In this document: piece after piece, positions 42,805 through 51,319 of the stretch
Layout: each line of letters opens with the position of its first letter
Position numbering within the stretch: position 1 is the stretch's first letter
Assembly: GCF_026341775.1 (NCBI RefSeq)
Contig: NZ_JAPEOB010000001.1
Location: forward strand, 3,782,001 to 3,846,000
Length of the DNA stretch: 64,000 nucleotides
Source: Streptomyces sp. NBC_00654
Lineage (GTDB): Bacteria; Actinomycetota; Actinomycetes; Streptomycetales; Streptomycetaceae
Direction of reading: 5' to 3'
The notes under the pieces: generated by a model
Databases searched by the model: none
What the model saw: only the letters and a program-made list of their open reading frames with translations
Told to the model about the DNA's origin: nothing
Translations under genes and position numbers: made by a program

Positions 42805-44645
42805 GCGCCCTGCTGTGGGCGCTGGCCGCAGTCCCACTGGCCGCGGGCACGCTGCTGGCCATCGGCGGTCGCCCCACCGACCGCCCGGCCCCGGGCATCG
42901 CGGTCGCGGCAGCCGCCGTCGGCCTCGGCCTGGCCGTGCTCGCCGCCTTCCAACAGCCCTCCGTCACGGTTCCGTTGCTGGAGGGAGCGGGCTTCGGCCT
43001 GGCCGTGGACGGGCTGTCCGGGCTGATGGTGGTGACCGTCACGGCGGTGACCGCGGCGGTGCTGCTCTTCAGCGTCGCGGACATCGGACCCGAGCAGGCA
43101 CGAAGCCGGTTCTTCGGCCTCATGCTGATCTTCGGCGGGGCGATGCTCGTCACCGTCACCGCCACCACCCTGCCCGCCCTGCTGATGGGCTGGGAGGTCA
43201 TGGGGGCGGCCTCCTGGGCCCTGATCGGCTACTGGTGGAACGACCCGGTCCGCGTGGCAGCGGCCGGTACGGCGTTCCTCACCACCCGCGCGGCCGACCT
43301 CGGTCTCTACCTCGCCGCCGGCGCGGCCCTGGCCGGAGGACAGGGCCTGGCACTCGACGCGCTTCCCGGGGTGACGGGCCCCTGGCTCCACCTGCTGGCC
43401 GCCGGAGTGATCGTGGCGGCCGCGGGCAAGTCGGCCCAACTGCCCTTCAGCTTCTGGCTGTCCAAAGCGATGCAGGGCCCCAGCCCCGTCTCCGCGCTGC
43501 TGCACTCCGCCACGATGGTCGTCGCCGGGGCCTACCTCCTGATCAGGATGGAACCGCTGCTCACCGCGTCAGGCTGGGGCGACGACGTCGTGGCCTGGAC
43601 CGGAGCCGTCACCGCCCTGGCCCTCGGGCTCGTCGCCGTCGCACAGCGAGACCTCAAACAACTGCTCGCCGCGTCGAGTTGCGCACAGATCGGATTCATG
43701 GTGCTCGCGGCAGGCGTCGGATCGACCGTCGGCGGCACCCTCCAGCTGATCGCCCACGCGGCCGCGAAGAGCCTCGCCTTCCTCGTCACCGGATTCTGGC
43801 TCACCCGGCTCGGCACCAAGAGCCTGCCGGAACTGCGCGGGGCTGCCCGCCGCGAGCCCGTCGCCGGCGCCGCGTTCACGGTGGCCGCGCTCGCCCTGGC
43901 CGGCGTACCACCGTTCTCCCTGTGGGCCGCGAAGGACGTGCTCCTCGCCGGAGTGCTCGAAGCGGGTCCCGCACTCTGCGCGGCGGCTCTCGCGGCAGCC
44001 GTCGTCTCGGCCGTCTACAGCATCAAGGCGCTCTGGTACGTATGGCAGCCCGCACCGTCGCCGGTCGGCCGCTCCGTCCCGCTCCCCACCACCACGAGCA
44101 TCCCTCTCGCCGCCCTGGCGTTCGCCGCGATGACCCTGTCCCTCCTCGTGCTGCCCCCGGTACGCGAAGCCCTGACCCGCACTCTCGGCGCAGAGGGGGA
44201 AGCGGCTCCGCATGCCTGGGAGTTCGTTCTCAGTGGCCTGATCTCCCTCGTGACATCCGCCGCGGTGTGGGCATGGGGGGATCGCCGCAGCCCCGTGCCG
44301 CAGCGCGCCGCGCGACGGGCGCCGGACTGGCTGGGCCTGGAAGCAGCGGCCCACACCCTGCTCGTACGCCCGGTGCGACGCCTCGCCGAGGCACTCGCCG
44401 CCTTCGACGACCGGGTTCTCGACCGCGGGGTCGACGACCTCGCGCGCGGCACCCTGCGCTTCGCCGACGCGGTCGACCGGAGGGTGGAAACAGCGGTGGA
44501 CGGCGCGGCCGAAGGGGTCGCCGCCACGGGCAGGGCGCTGGGGCGGCTGGCGCGCCGCCCGCAGACCGGGCAATTGCACCAGTACCTCGCTCAGGCCGTC
44601 GCGGCCTTCACCGTCCTTGCCGTCGTCGTCGTCCTCGTGAGGTGA
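42801..44645 (+). CDS. nuoL: NuoL-like antiporter subunit
   Basis: A 614-residue protein with about 15-16 helices, the usual size of NuoL. Proton-path residues are present: Glu in LLMGWEVMGAASW, Lys in AAGKSAQLPFSFWL, and His in LLHSATMVVAGAY. GTG 42801 overlaps the nuoK stop. The C-terminal part carries a long charged region (LGLEAAAHTLLVRPVRRLAE), consistent with the lateral helix that ties the antiporters together. Confidence 0.92.
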   Translation: MSALLWALAAVPLAAGTLLAIGGRPTDRPAPGIAVAAAAVGLGLAVLAAFQQPSVTVPLLEGAGFGLAVDGLSGLMVVTVTAVTAAVLLFSVADIGPEQARSRFFGLMLIFGGAMLVTVTATTLPALLMGWEVMGAASWALIGYWWNDPVRVAAAGTAFLTTRAADLGLYLAAGAALAGGQGLALDALPGVTGPWLHLLAAGVIVAAAGKSAQLPFSFWLSKAMQGPSPVSALLHSATMVVAGAYLLIRMEPLLTASGWGDDVVAWTGAVTALALGLVAVAQRDLKQLLAASSCAQIGFMVLAAGVGSTVGGTLQLIAHAAAKSLAFLVTGFWLTRLGTKSLPELRGAARREPVAGAAFTVAALALAGVPPFSLWAAKDVLLAGVLEAGPALCAAALAAAVVSAVYSIKALWYVWQPAPSPVGRSVPLPTTTSIPLAALAFAAMTLSLLVLPPVREALTRTLGAEGEAAPHAWEFVLSGLISLVTSAAVWAWGDRRSPVPQRAARRAPDWLGLEAAAHTLLVRPVRRLAEALAAFDDRVLDRGVDDLARGTLRFADAVDRRVETAVDGAAEGVAATGRALGRLARRPQTGQLHQYLAQAVAAFTVLAVVVVLVR

Positions 44646-46156
44646 CCGCCGTGCTCACGGCCATCGTCCTGCTTCCCACCGCGGTAGCCGCCCTGCTGCT
44701 GTGCCTCCCGCGCAGCACGCCCCGCCTCGTCCTCCTCGGCACATGGGCGGGTGCTTCCGCGACCGTGCTCGCCCTCGCCCTGGCTGTATGGGCGGGCTAC
44801 CGCACCGGGGAGGGAATCCAGTACGAGGCGAACGTCCGCTGGATCCCCAGTGCCGGAATCGGCTACCACATCGGTGTGGACGGACTGTCGCTGCCGCTGC
44901 TCGCGCTGACCGGCGTCCTGTTCCTCGCCTGCGCCGTCCACGCCCTGCGGCAGACCCATCGCGTACGGGAGTTCGTCGTGCTCTTCCTCTTCCTGGAAAG
45001 CACGTGCCTCGGCCTCTTCGTGGCGCTCGACCTGATCCTGTTCTTCGTCTTCTTCGACCTGTCGATCGTGGCGATGTACTTCATCATCGCCGGGTGGGGC
45101 CACGCGGGCGCCCCGCGCGCGGCCATGAAGTTCTTCCTCTACACCTTCACCGGCTCGCTCGCCCTCCTTCTCGGGTTCATCGGGCTCTACCTCGCCGCCG
45201 CACCGCACACCTTCGACATGGTGGAGCTGGCCCGGCAGAACCCCCTCGCCGGACGCTCGCTGTACGGCGGTCTGGTCCTGCTCGCCGTCGGCGTCGGACT
45301 GGCTGTCAAAACACCCACCGTGCCCTTTCACACCTGGCTGCCCCCCGCCCACACCGAGGCCCCCGCCGAAGGCTCGGCCATCCTCGCCGGTGTCCTGCTC
45401 AAGATGGGCACCTACGGGTTCCTGCGCATCGCGATGCCCCTGCTGCCCGAGGCGTGGCGTTCGTACGCACCGGTCTTCGTCGTCGTCGGCCTGATCTCCG
45501 TGCTCTACGGTGCGCTGGTGGCGCTCGCCCAAACCCAGTTCAAGCGCATGATCGCCTACACGTCCGTCAACCACATGGGCTACATCATCCTCGCCATCGG
45601 CGCCGCCGCCACCGCCGGAACGGATACCGCCGACGCGCGCCGACTCGCCGTCACCGGCGCGACGTACCAGATGGTGAGCCACGGACTGCTGACCGGAGCA
45701 CTGTTCCTCCTCGCCGGTGTGCTCTACGAGCGCGGCCGTACGTACGACATGGACGCGTACTCCGGTGTCGCCGTCCGGGCCCCTCTGTTCGCGGCCCTCA
45801 TGGGCGTGGCGGTCTTCGCCTCGCTCGGCCTGCCCGGCTTCTCCGGCTTCATCGCCGAGTTCCAGATCCTCGCAGGCAGCCTCGGCCCCCGTCCGGTGGC
45901 GACCGGCCTCGCGGTCCTTGGCATCCTGCTCACCGCCGCGCTGCTGCTACGAGCCCTGCAACGCATGTTCATGGGGCCGCTGCGACTACCGGAGGCTCCC
46001 GGTGCCGCCCGGCCCTTCCCCGACCTCCGAGCCCACGAAGGCGTCGCCATCGTGCCGTTGCTCGTCCTCGCCGTCGTCCTTGGCCTCACCCCCCGTTTCC
46101 TGCTCGACATCATCGAACCCGCCTCCCGCGGTGTGCTGGAGCTGCTCGCCCGATGA
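44642..46156 (+). CDS. nuoM: NuoM-like antiporter subunit
   Basis: A 504-residue protein of usual length. PFHTWLPPAHTEAPAEGS and GVLLKMGTYGFLRI carry the conserved Lys. The helix usually holding Glu reads FFVFFDLSIVAMYF, so Glu is replaced by Asp at that place. LAQTQFKRMIAYTSVNHMGY is a strong hallmark. The GTG start overlaps the nuoL stop and the stop overlaps nuoN (ATGA). Confidence 0.92.
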   Translation: MTAVLTAIVLLPTAVAALLLCLPRSTPRLVLLGTWAGASATVLALALAVWAGYRTGEGIQYEANVRWIPSAGIGYHIGVDGLSLPLLALTGVLFLACAVHALRQTHRVREFVVLFLFLESTCLGLFVALDLILFFVFFDLSIVAMYFIIAGWGHAGAPRAAMKFFLYTFTGSLALLLGFIGLYLAAAPHTFDMVELARQNPLAGRSLYGGLVLLAVGVGLAVKTPTVPFHTWLPPAHTEAPAEGSAILAGVLLKMGTYGFLRIAMPLLPEAWRSYAPVFVVVGLISVLYGALVALAQTQFKRMIAYTSVNHMGYIILAIGAAATAGTDTADARRLAVTGATYQMVSHGLLTGALFLLAGVLYERGRTYDMDAYSGVAVRAPLFAALMGVAVFASLGLPGFSGFIAEFQILAGSLGPRPVATGLAVLGILLTAALLLRALQRMFMGPLRLPEAPGAARPFPDLRAHEGVAIVPLLVLAVVLGLTPRFLLDIIEPASRGVLELLAR

Positions 46157-47589
46157 ACGGGATGACGGGGACGACCGTGATGAACGAGAACCCACTGGAT
46201 CTGCTGCCCGAAGTCCTTCTCGGTGCCTCGGCGGTGTTCGGACTGCTCCTCGGAGGATGGCTGCCCCGGCACCGTCAATGGATCGTCGCCGTCGTGGCGG
46301 CAGCCGCGTGTGCGACGGGCATCGTCGCGGCGGCGGTCGCCGCCACGGGCGAGTCCATGACGGCGTTCGACGGGGCGTTCGCGGTCGACCCGGTGACCTC
46401 GACGGTTCGTATCGTCGTCCTCGCCGGAACGCTCGTCGTCCTGGCCCTGGGCTTCGCCCCATTTCGCGGGGACGCTCGGGAGAGCGAGTTCTACGTCCTC
46501 GTCCAGCTCGCCGCGCTCGGAACGCTGATGCTCGCGGGAGCCCAGGACCTGCTGTTGCTCGCCGCCGCCTACCTCCTCGCGAGCATTCCCGCCTACACCC
46601 TGGCCGGCTTCCGCAAGGACGGACCCGGCACCGAGGCGGCTCTGAAGTACTACGTGGTCGGAGCGCTGCTCGGCGTCGTGCTTCTCGCCGGGATCACCCT
46701 CATGTACGCGGCCGGGCGGGCCACCGCGTATCCGGCTCTCGCGGAGGCGCTTCCGGCCGCGCCGGAAGCGCTGGTGGCAGTCGGTCTGGTGGGTCTGCTC
46801 GGGGGCCTTCTGTTCAAGGCCGGGGGAGTGCCAGGACACTTCTGGGTGCCCGATGCCGTCCAGGGAAGCGCACCACCTGTCGCGGCCTTCCTCGCCACGC
46901 TCCCCAAAGCCGGCGCGCTCGCCGCGCTCTACCGCCTGGTCGCCGTACCGCTCGCAGGCACGGACGTGCCCTGGCCCGAGCTGATCGCCGTGCTCGCCGC
47001 CCTGTCCATGACCCTCGGGAACTTCGGCGCCTTCTTCCAGACCGACGTCAAGCGACTGCTCGCGTACTCGACGATCAGCCAGGTGGGGTACCTGCTGATG
47101 CCGATCGCCGCGACCGGCGGCAGCGAGCAGGCGCAGCCCGCTCTCCTCTATTACCTGGCCGCCTACGCCGTGACCAACCTCGGAGCCTTCGCCGTCGTAT
47201 GCGCACTCCCGCACGCCCACACCCTGGATGACTACCGCGGTCTGCTTCGCCGACACCCAGCACTGGTGCTCAGCCTGATCGTCTGCCTCCTGGGCCTCGT
47301 CGGCACCCCACCCACCGCGGTCTTCCTGGGCAAGCTCGAGGTCTTCACCGCGGCCGTCGACGGCGGATTCGCGTGGCTCGCGGTCGTCGCCGCAGTGAAC
47401 ACGGTGGCCTCCCTCTTCTACTACCTGCGGTGGATTCGCCCCGCCGTGTCCTACGGCGCACCGGCCAAGACCCGCACGCCGGTGCGGCCTGCGGCGCTTC
47501 TGGCCTGCACAGCGGCAGCGGCCTCGGTCGCCCTCGGTATCGCGGGCGGTCCCGTACTCACGATCCTGGAAGGTGCCCCGGCCCGGTGA
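46153..47589 (+). CDS. nuoN: NuoN-like antiporter subunit
   Basis: A 478-residue protein with about 14 helices. LLFKAGGVPGHFWVPDAVQG and ATLPKAGALAALYRL carry the channel lysines; FFQTDVKRLLAYSTISQVGY is a family mark. Overlap with nuoM shows coupling. It is the last gene of the operon; the next feature is an intron remnant. No nuoC, E, F, G or I is present in this operon. Confidence 0.92.
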   Translation: MNGMTGTTVMNENPLDLLPEVLLGASAVFGLLLGGWLPRHRQWIVAVVAAAACATGIVAAAVAATGESMTAFDGAFAVDPVTSTVRIVVLAGTLVVLALGFAPFRGDARESEFYVLVQLAALGTLMLAGAQDLLLLAAAYLLASIPAYTLAGFRKDGPGTEAALKYYVVGALLGVVLLAGITLMYAAGRATAYPALAEALPAAPEALVAVGLVGLLGGLLFKAGGVPGHFWVPDAVQGSAPPVAAFLATLPKAGALAALYRLVAVPLAGTDVPWPELIAVLAALSMTLGNFGAFFQTDVKRLLAYSTISQVGYLLMPIAATGGSEQAQPALLYYLAAYAVTNLGAFAVVCALPHAHTLDDYRGLLRRHPALVLSLIVCLLGLVGTPPTAVFLGKLEVFTAAVDGGFAWLAVVAAVNTVASLFYYLRWIRPAVSYGAPAKTRTPVRPAALLACTAAAASVALGIAGGPVLTILEGAPAR

Positions 47590-47751
47590 CGGCCGGCGGG
47601 CCGGGGTGTTCATCAGCAACATCAGAAGCCGCCGCCACGAGCTCACCCAGGCGCAGCGCGACGTCGGATGGATCGTCCGGCTCGGGGTCCACCGCCTTAC
47701 CGGGAACGAGCACAGGGCGACGGTGCATGCCGGTCGGTGAACGATGCCGGA

Positions 47752-47835
47752 AAGCCGTGTGCGGGAGAACCGCACGCACGGTGTGAACCGACGGGGGCCG
47801 GAAACGGAGGGTCAAGCCCCCGCGCCGGTCCCCGA
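47752..47835 (+). ncRNA. group II intron domain V-VI remnant
   Basis: AAGCCGTGTGCGGGAGAACC followed by GCACGCACGGTGT folds like the 34-nt catalytic domain V: AGC triad, GUGUGCGG stem, purine loop and the paired ACGCACGGU end. Directly after it CGGGGGCCGG and CCGGTCCCCG pair as a possible domain VI. No reverse transcriptase ORF precedes it; 47590-47751 has only a minus-strand open stretch (DPSDVALRLGELVAAASDVA) of unknown origin. It is probably a dead 3' end of an intron left between two convergent genes. Confidence 0.55.
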
Positions 47836-47841
47836 CCCTGC

Positions 47842-48846
47842 TCAGCCCGCATGAGCCTCGCGGGCTGAATAGATCGTGCGGACCACGCCTTCCAGCTCGG
47901 GTTCGATGATGGACAGGTCGGTGACCGTGTGCCTGGCCAGGACCGCGCTGATCAGGTCGGAGACCTGGTTCTGCTCCGGGTCGAAGCGCAGGGTGACCGA
48001 GTCGGTCCTGGCGTCGGGCGGGTCCTGAAGCACGCCGTCCAATGCGATCCCTTGCCACTGATGGTTTTCGGCCAGTTGCACCACCAGCTGCCGGTGTGGG
48101 GCGTAGCGGGTCTTGAGCGTGTTCACATCGCCGTCGTAGAGGACCTTTCCGTCATCGATGAGCACAATGCGACGGCACAACTGCTCGACATCGTCCAGGT
48201 CGTGCGTGGTCAGGATCGCCGTGACACCCTCGTCGTGATTGAGGACGCTGATGAACTCGCGAATGCGTTCCTTGGCGACGACATCCAGACCGATGGTCGG
48301 CTCGTCCAGGTAGAGGATGCGAGGTTCCGGCAGCATGGCGGCGGCGAGATCGCCGAGCATCCGCTGTCCCAGGGACAGCTGGCGCACGGGGGTGTCGAGG
48401 AAGGGGCCGAGGTCGAGCAGTTCGGTGAAGCGTGCGGTGTTGGCACGATGACGGGAACGTTCGACCCCGTACAACTTGCCGATCAGATCGAGCGAGTCCC
48501 GCAACGGCAGGTCCCACCACAACTGACTGCGCTGGCCGAAGACGACGCCGATATTGCGAGCGTTGCGCTCCCGGTCGCGCCACGGCACGACACCGGCGAC
48601 CTCGACGTGGCCGGCCGTGGGATGCAGAACTCCCGTGAGAATCTTGATGGTTGTGGACTTCCCGGCGCCATTCGGTCCGAGGTAGCCGACCACCTCGCCC
48701 TCATCGATGGTGAACCCGACGCCGTCGACGGCGAGTTTACTCACGTACTCCCGCGTCAACAGGGTCCGTATTCCGCCAAATGCTCCAGTGAACCGTTTGG
48801 GCCCGCGAAACTCCTTCACCAGCCCGGCTACCCGAATGATCGACAT
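47842..48846 (-). CDS. ABC-2 type exporter ATPase, no permease nearby
   Basis: A 334-residue ATPase: Walker A GPNGAGKST, Q-loop VFGQRSQLWWDL, signature LSLGQRMLGDLA, Walker B RILYLDEPTIGLD, switch H in LTTHDLDD. The extended N-terminus (GPKRFTGAFGGIRTLL) and the SQLWWDLP block are typical of the viologen/multidrug exporter ATPase group usually followed by two ABC-2 permeases, which are absent here. The ATG 48846 gives the normal SIIRVAGLVKEF start. The permeases may have been lost during rearrangement at the intron side. Confidence 0.87.
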   Translation of the reverse strand: MSIIRVAGLVKEFRGPKRFTGAFGGIRTLLTREYVSKLAVDGVGFTIDEGEVVGYLGPNGAGKSTTIKILTGVLHPTAGHVEVAGVVPWRDRERNARNIGVVFGQRSQLWWDLPLRDSLDLIGKLYGVERSRHRANTARFTELLDLGPFLDTPVRQLSLGQRMLGDLAAAMLPEPRILYLDEPTIGLDVVAKERIREFISVLNHDEGVTAILTTHDLDDVEQLCRRIVLIDDGKVLYDGDVNTLKTRYAPHRQLVVQLAENHQWQGIALDGVLQDPPDARTDSVTLRFDPEQNQVSDLISAVLARHTVTDLSIIEPELEGVVRTIYSAREAHAG

Positions 48847-49593
48847 GATCAATAGTCTGGGCGACCAGGATGGCGACGGTCAACGGTGCGACTCCCGGTT
48901 ATGGAAGTAACGCCTGGTGAGAGAAGTGATCGGCGCTGTCGGTTTGGTGAGGCGGTCCAACGGGAGGGCGAGGTGAACCGCCGCCTCGTATGCGACGGGT
49001 ACGACTCGGCCGGCGTCGGCCCGGGAACTGATGCGCGGTGACATTCCGGTCCGCTCGGTCCCGGATCGCACTGTGAACGAACAGATCACCGCGTCCGTCG
49101 TCACCCGTGAAGGTATCGGTCGCCGTGAACTGATCCCGTACCGGGAGCGCCGATCGTCCCGGTGCGTCTCCGCGGGCACGATACCCGGCCAGGGCAGCCG
49201 TGGGCTTGGATTCCCGGCGGAAGGCGTCCGCGCCTGCACCACGATGCGTTGTCCGCGCGGGACGGGCACAAGGTGGCCGTGGCCCTTTCGCGTGCGTCTG
49301 ACCGGCGGACGAGCTGTGGAACCGCGCCGAGACTCTCCGGCGGGTCATGGGCGGACACACACGATGTGCGGGCGGGGTCGCCCGGGAACCCCCGAACCAA
49401 TTGCCTGCTATAGCGCAGCAAATCGGACTCGTCGACGGGTCCGATTCTCCGGGCCGCAGGTGGATGACGTAGACAGCCGTTCCGTGATCTATTAGCTTTG
49501 TAAGCGCTTACGCGGCAGCGGCGAGCGAAACTTGCCCCTTGTGTCCTAATGCGGATGTTTGATGCTGTCGAGGTGTGTTAGTTGAGGAGTGTC
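48847..49593. other. long intergenic region upstream of a LuxR-type gene
   Basis: About 750 bases with overlapping frames but no family motif. It contains a LacI-type palindrome (49500-49511) and an A/T-richer end before the regulator gene. Nothing else is supported. Confidence 0.4.
49500..49511. promoter_or_regulatory. LacI-type palindrome before the LuxR gene
   Basis: GTAAGCGCTTAC is a perfect 12-base palindrome, in the wider context TTGTAAGCGCTTACG, resembling sites of LacI/CcpA-type regulators. It lies 83 bases upstream of the regulator start. Confidence 0.4.
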
Positions 49594-49869
49594 ATGGCTT
49601 TCCGGGATGAACCAGGGAGCACGAGCGAACAGTCGATTAAGCCCTCGGCGGCTTTGGATCCTCTGAGCAAGCGTGAGCTCGAGGTGTTGCATCTCGTGAC
49701 CAAGGGCATGACGAATCGAAAAATTGGTACCGTACTGGGAATATCGGAAAGAACTTCCAGGGAGCATGTTGCTCGCATTCTCCTGAAACTCAGGGTGGGT
49801 TCGCGGGTCGAAGCCGCTGTGATTGCCGCAGAGGCAAGATTTGAGGCGACTGCTCAGGAGCGCTCGTGA
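49594..49869 (+). CDS. small LuxR-type HTH regulator
   Basis: A 91-residue protein made almost only of a LuxR/GerE helix-turn-helix: LSKRELEVLHLVTKGMTNRK, then SERTSREHVARILLKLRVGS. No receiver or ligand domain is present. The ATG 49594 has GAGGAG at 5 bases. Codons often end in A or T (for example AAT CGA AAA ATT), unlike the flanking genes, pointing to a different origin. It lies at the left edge of the carrier-protein cluster and may control it. Confidence 0.82.
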   Translation: MAFRDEPGSTSEQSIKPSAALDPLSKRELEVLHLVTKGMTNRKIGTVLGISERTSREHVARILLKLRVGSRVEAAVIAAEARFEATAQERS

Positions 49870-50921
49870 AGTGGTCCGAGTGGTTTTCTCGGGGCGCTCG
49901 TGGGAGCCCAGGGTTCACCGTAGGAAGTCGTACGGCGAATCGGGTGCGGGTAGTGGCTGGAATCCGGCAGGAACGGATCGAGTGCGGGCGGATTCGGAGC
50001 GTCTTTCCGCGGGTTCCTGCCAGGTAAAGCCGTTCGGCGTGAAGGCGTGAAGGTTCGCAGCGTTGGCCGGGGCCACCTCGTATCGGGGCGAGGGCTGCTG
50101 TGAGCAGGGCGCTTGCCTCGTCGGTGTGGAGCGAAGGATTCGTCGTGACGAATGCCGGTACGGGAGTTCCCTGCCCTGCCGGGCCGCATGGTTCCGCCGG
50201 CCACAGGTGTACCGGTGCTCCCACTCGATTCGGAGGAGCTCACATGGCGCCGCGGGGAGATTCGCCCTTCGGCGCGGGACTTTGACGTTGGCTCGAATGC
50301 CCCGTCCCTCTGCGTCTCTCTGCCTTGTCCTCGGGAGCTTGTCGGCCGTGCTGTTCGAGCGTCGGACGGGTCTGTCCGTTCCTGCGGAGGCCTGACGCGC
50401 ATGGTCTCCTCGGCCTGTCTCGGTGACCGGTGGATTCCCGGGCGGCGTACGAGCGGCGCAGTCCGTGACGCGGTACCGCGCGCGGCCGGGTAGCGGCGGG
50501 GATTCCTGCTGGTGCGCACCGCAGCGTGACCGTCGGGGACCGCCGAAAGTCCAGGCGGTCCCCGCTGTTCCCCGCAGCCGTGCCGCGGCCTCGTGGATGC
50601 CGTCGTCAGCGATGGCCGCGCCCATGGTTTCCGTGATCGGTCGCGTCGGGAGCAGCCGTGATCGCGAAGGCTTGTGGGCTCCGTTTGATCCGGCGCACGC
50701 GCCCCTGCCGACTCGCACAGGGGGCTGGATGGCCCCGGCACCGCTGCGTCGCCCCTGAGTCGGGCCCCCTGGAGAGGTGGCCTGAATCAGGCCACCGGAA
50801 GAGCGGCGCTCGGATGAAGTGCCTGTACGGCTTTGAGCTTTTCTCGACGACGCGACGACGCTGAAGAGGTCCGGACGGTGGAGCTCTCCGTGTCGCGGCA
50901 TACCCAAAAATGAGGAAGATC
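49870..50921. other. 1-kb region without a confident gene
   Basis: Several frames are open on both strands (one of 113 codons from 50152 on the plus strand is the least unlikely) but none has a good start signal and family motif. An inverted repeat GGTGGCCTG-AAT-CAGGCCACC lies at 50776-50796. The stretch may be a long leader of the carrier-protein operon, a decayed gene or an unrecognised small gene. Confidence 0.4.
50776..50796. promoter_or_regulatory. inverted repeat upstream of the carrier protein gene
   Basis: Nine-base perfect arms GGTGGCCTG and CAGGCCACC with spacer AAT, about 125 bases before the carrier-protein start. It may be an operator or a hairpin in the leader. Confidence 0.35.
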
Positions 50922-51173
50922 ATGGACGCTGATTGGCCCGAAGAGTTCGAAAATCTCGTTCGCTCATATCTGCCGCACCTCGGCGATGGCGACAGACTCC
51001 TTCCCGATGCCGATCTGATCAGTCTGGGCCTTGATTCTCTCAATGCCGTCGGATTGCTGCTGGATCTTGAGGGAGCATTCGATGTGACAGTCCCCGCCGA
51101 GGGGCTCACGATCAAGACCGTCGAATCACCTCATTCTCTGTGGTCGACGATCGAACAGCTGCGTAAGGCCTAG
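50922..51173 (+). CDS. acyl/aminoacyl carrier protein
   Basis: An 83-residue carrier protein. The phosphopantetheine site is D-S-L in LISLGLDSLNAVGLLLDLEG. GAGGAAG upstream of ATG 50922 decides this start over ATG 50910. Third codon positions are only about half G/C, in contrast to most of the window. It precedes a SerRS-like ligase by about 150 bases; such pairs are known in bacteria, where the ligase loads an amino acid onto the pantetheine arm. It should be the ligase's partner. Confidence 0.88.
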   Translation: MDADWPEEFENLVRSYLPHLGDGDRLLPDADLISLGLDSLNAVGLLLDLEGAFDVTVPAEGLTIKTVESPHSLWSTIEQLRKA

Positions 51174-51319
51174 GGGAAGGATCGATCCACGAGAATGTCG
51201 GTCCGTCGATCTCCGGATCCGTGATCCGCCATCACACGATCGACGGTCTGTGCATGGGTTCCGGCGCTCTCGTCGATGATGGATCACGGCGTGGGCTTGA
51301 TCCAGTGAAGGCAGAGGTT

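Noticed and set aside
49915..50907. 330-codon minus-strand open frame upstream of the carrier gene
   Set aside because: Composition is Arg/Pro/Ser-rich without motifs, no ribosome site, and a second overlapping frame is equally open.
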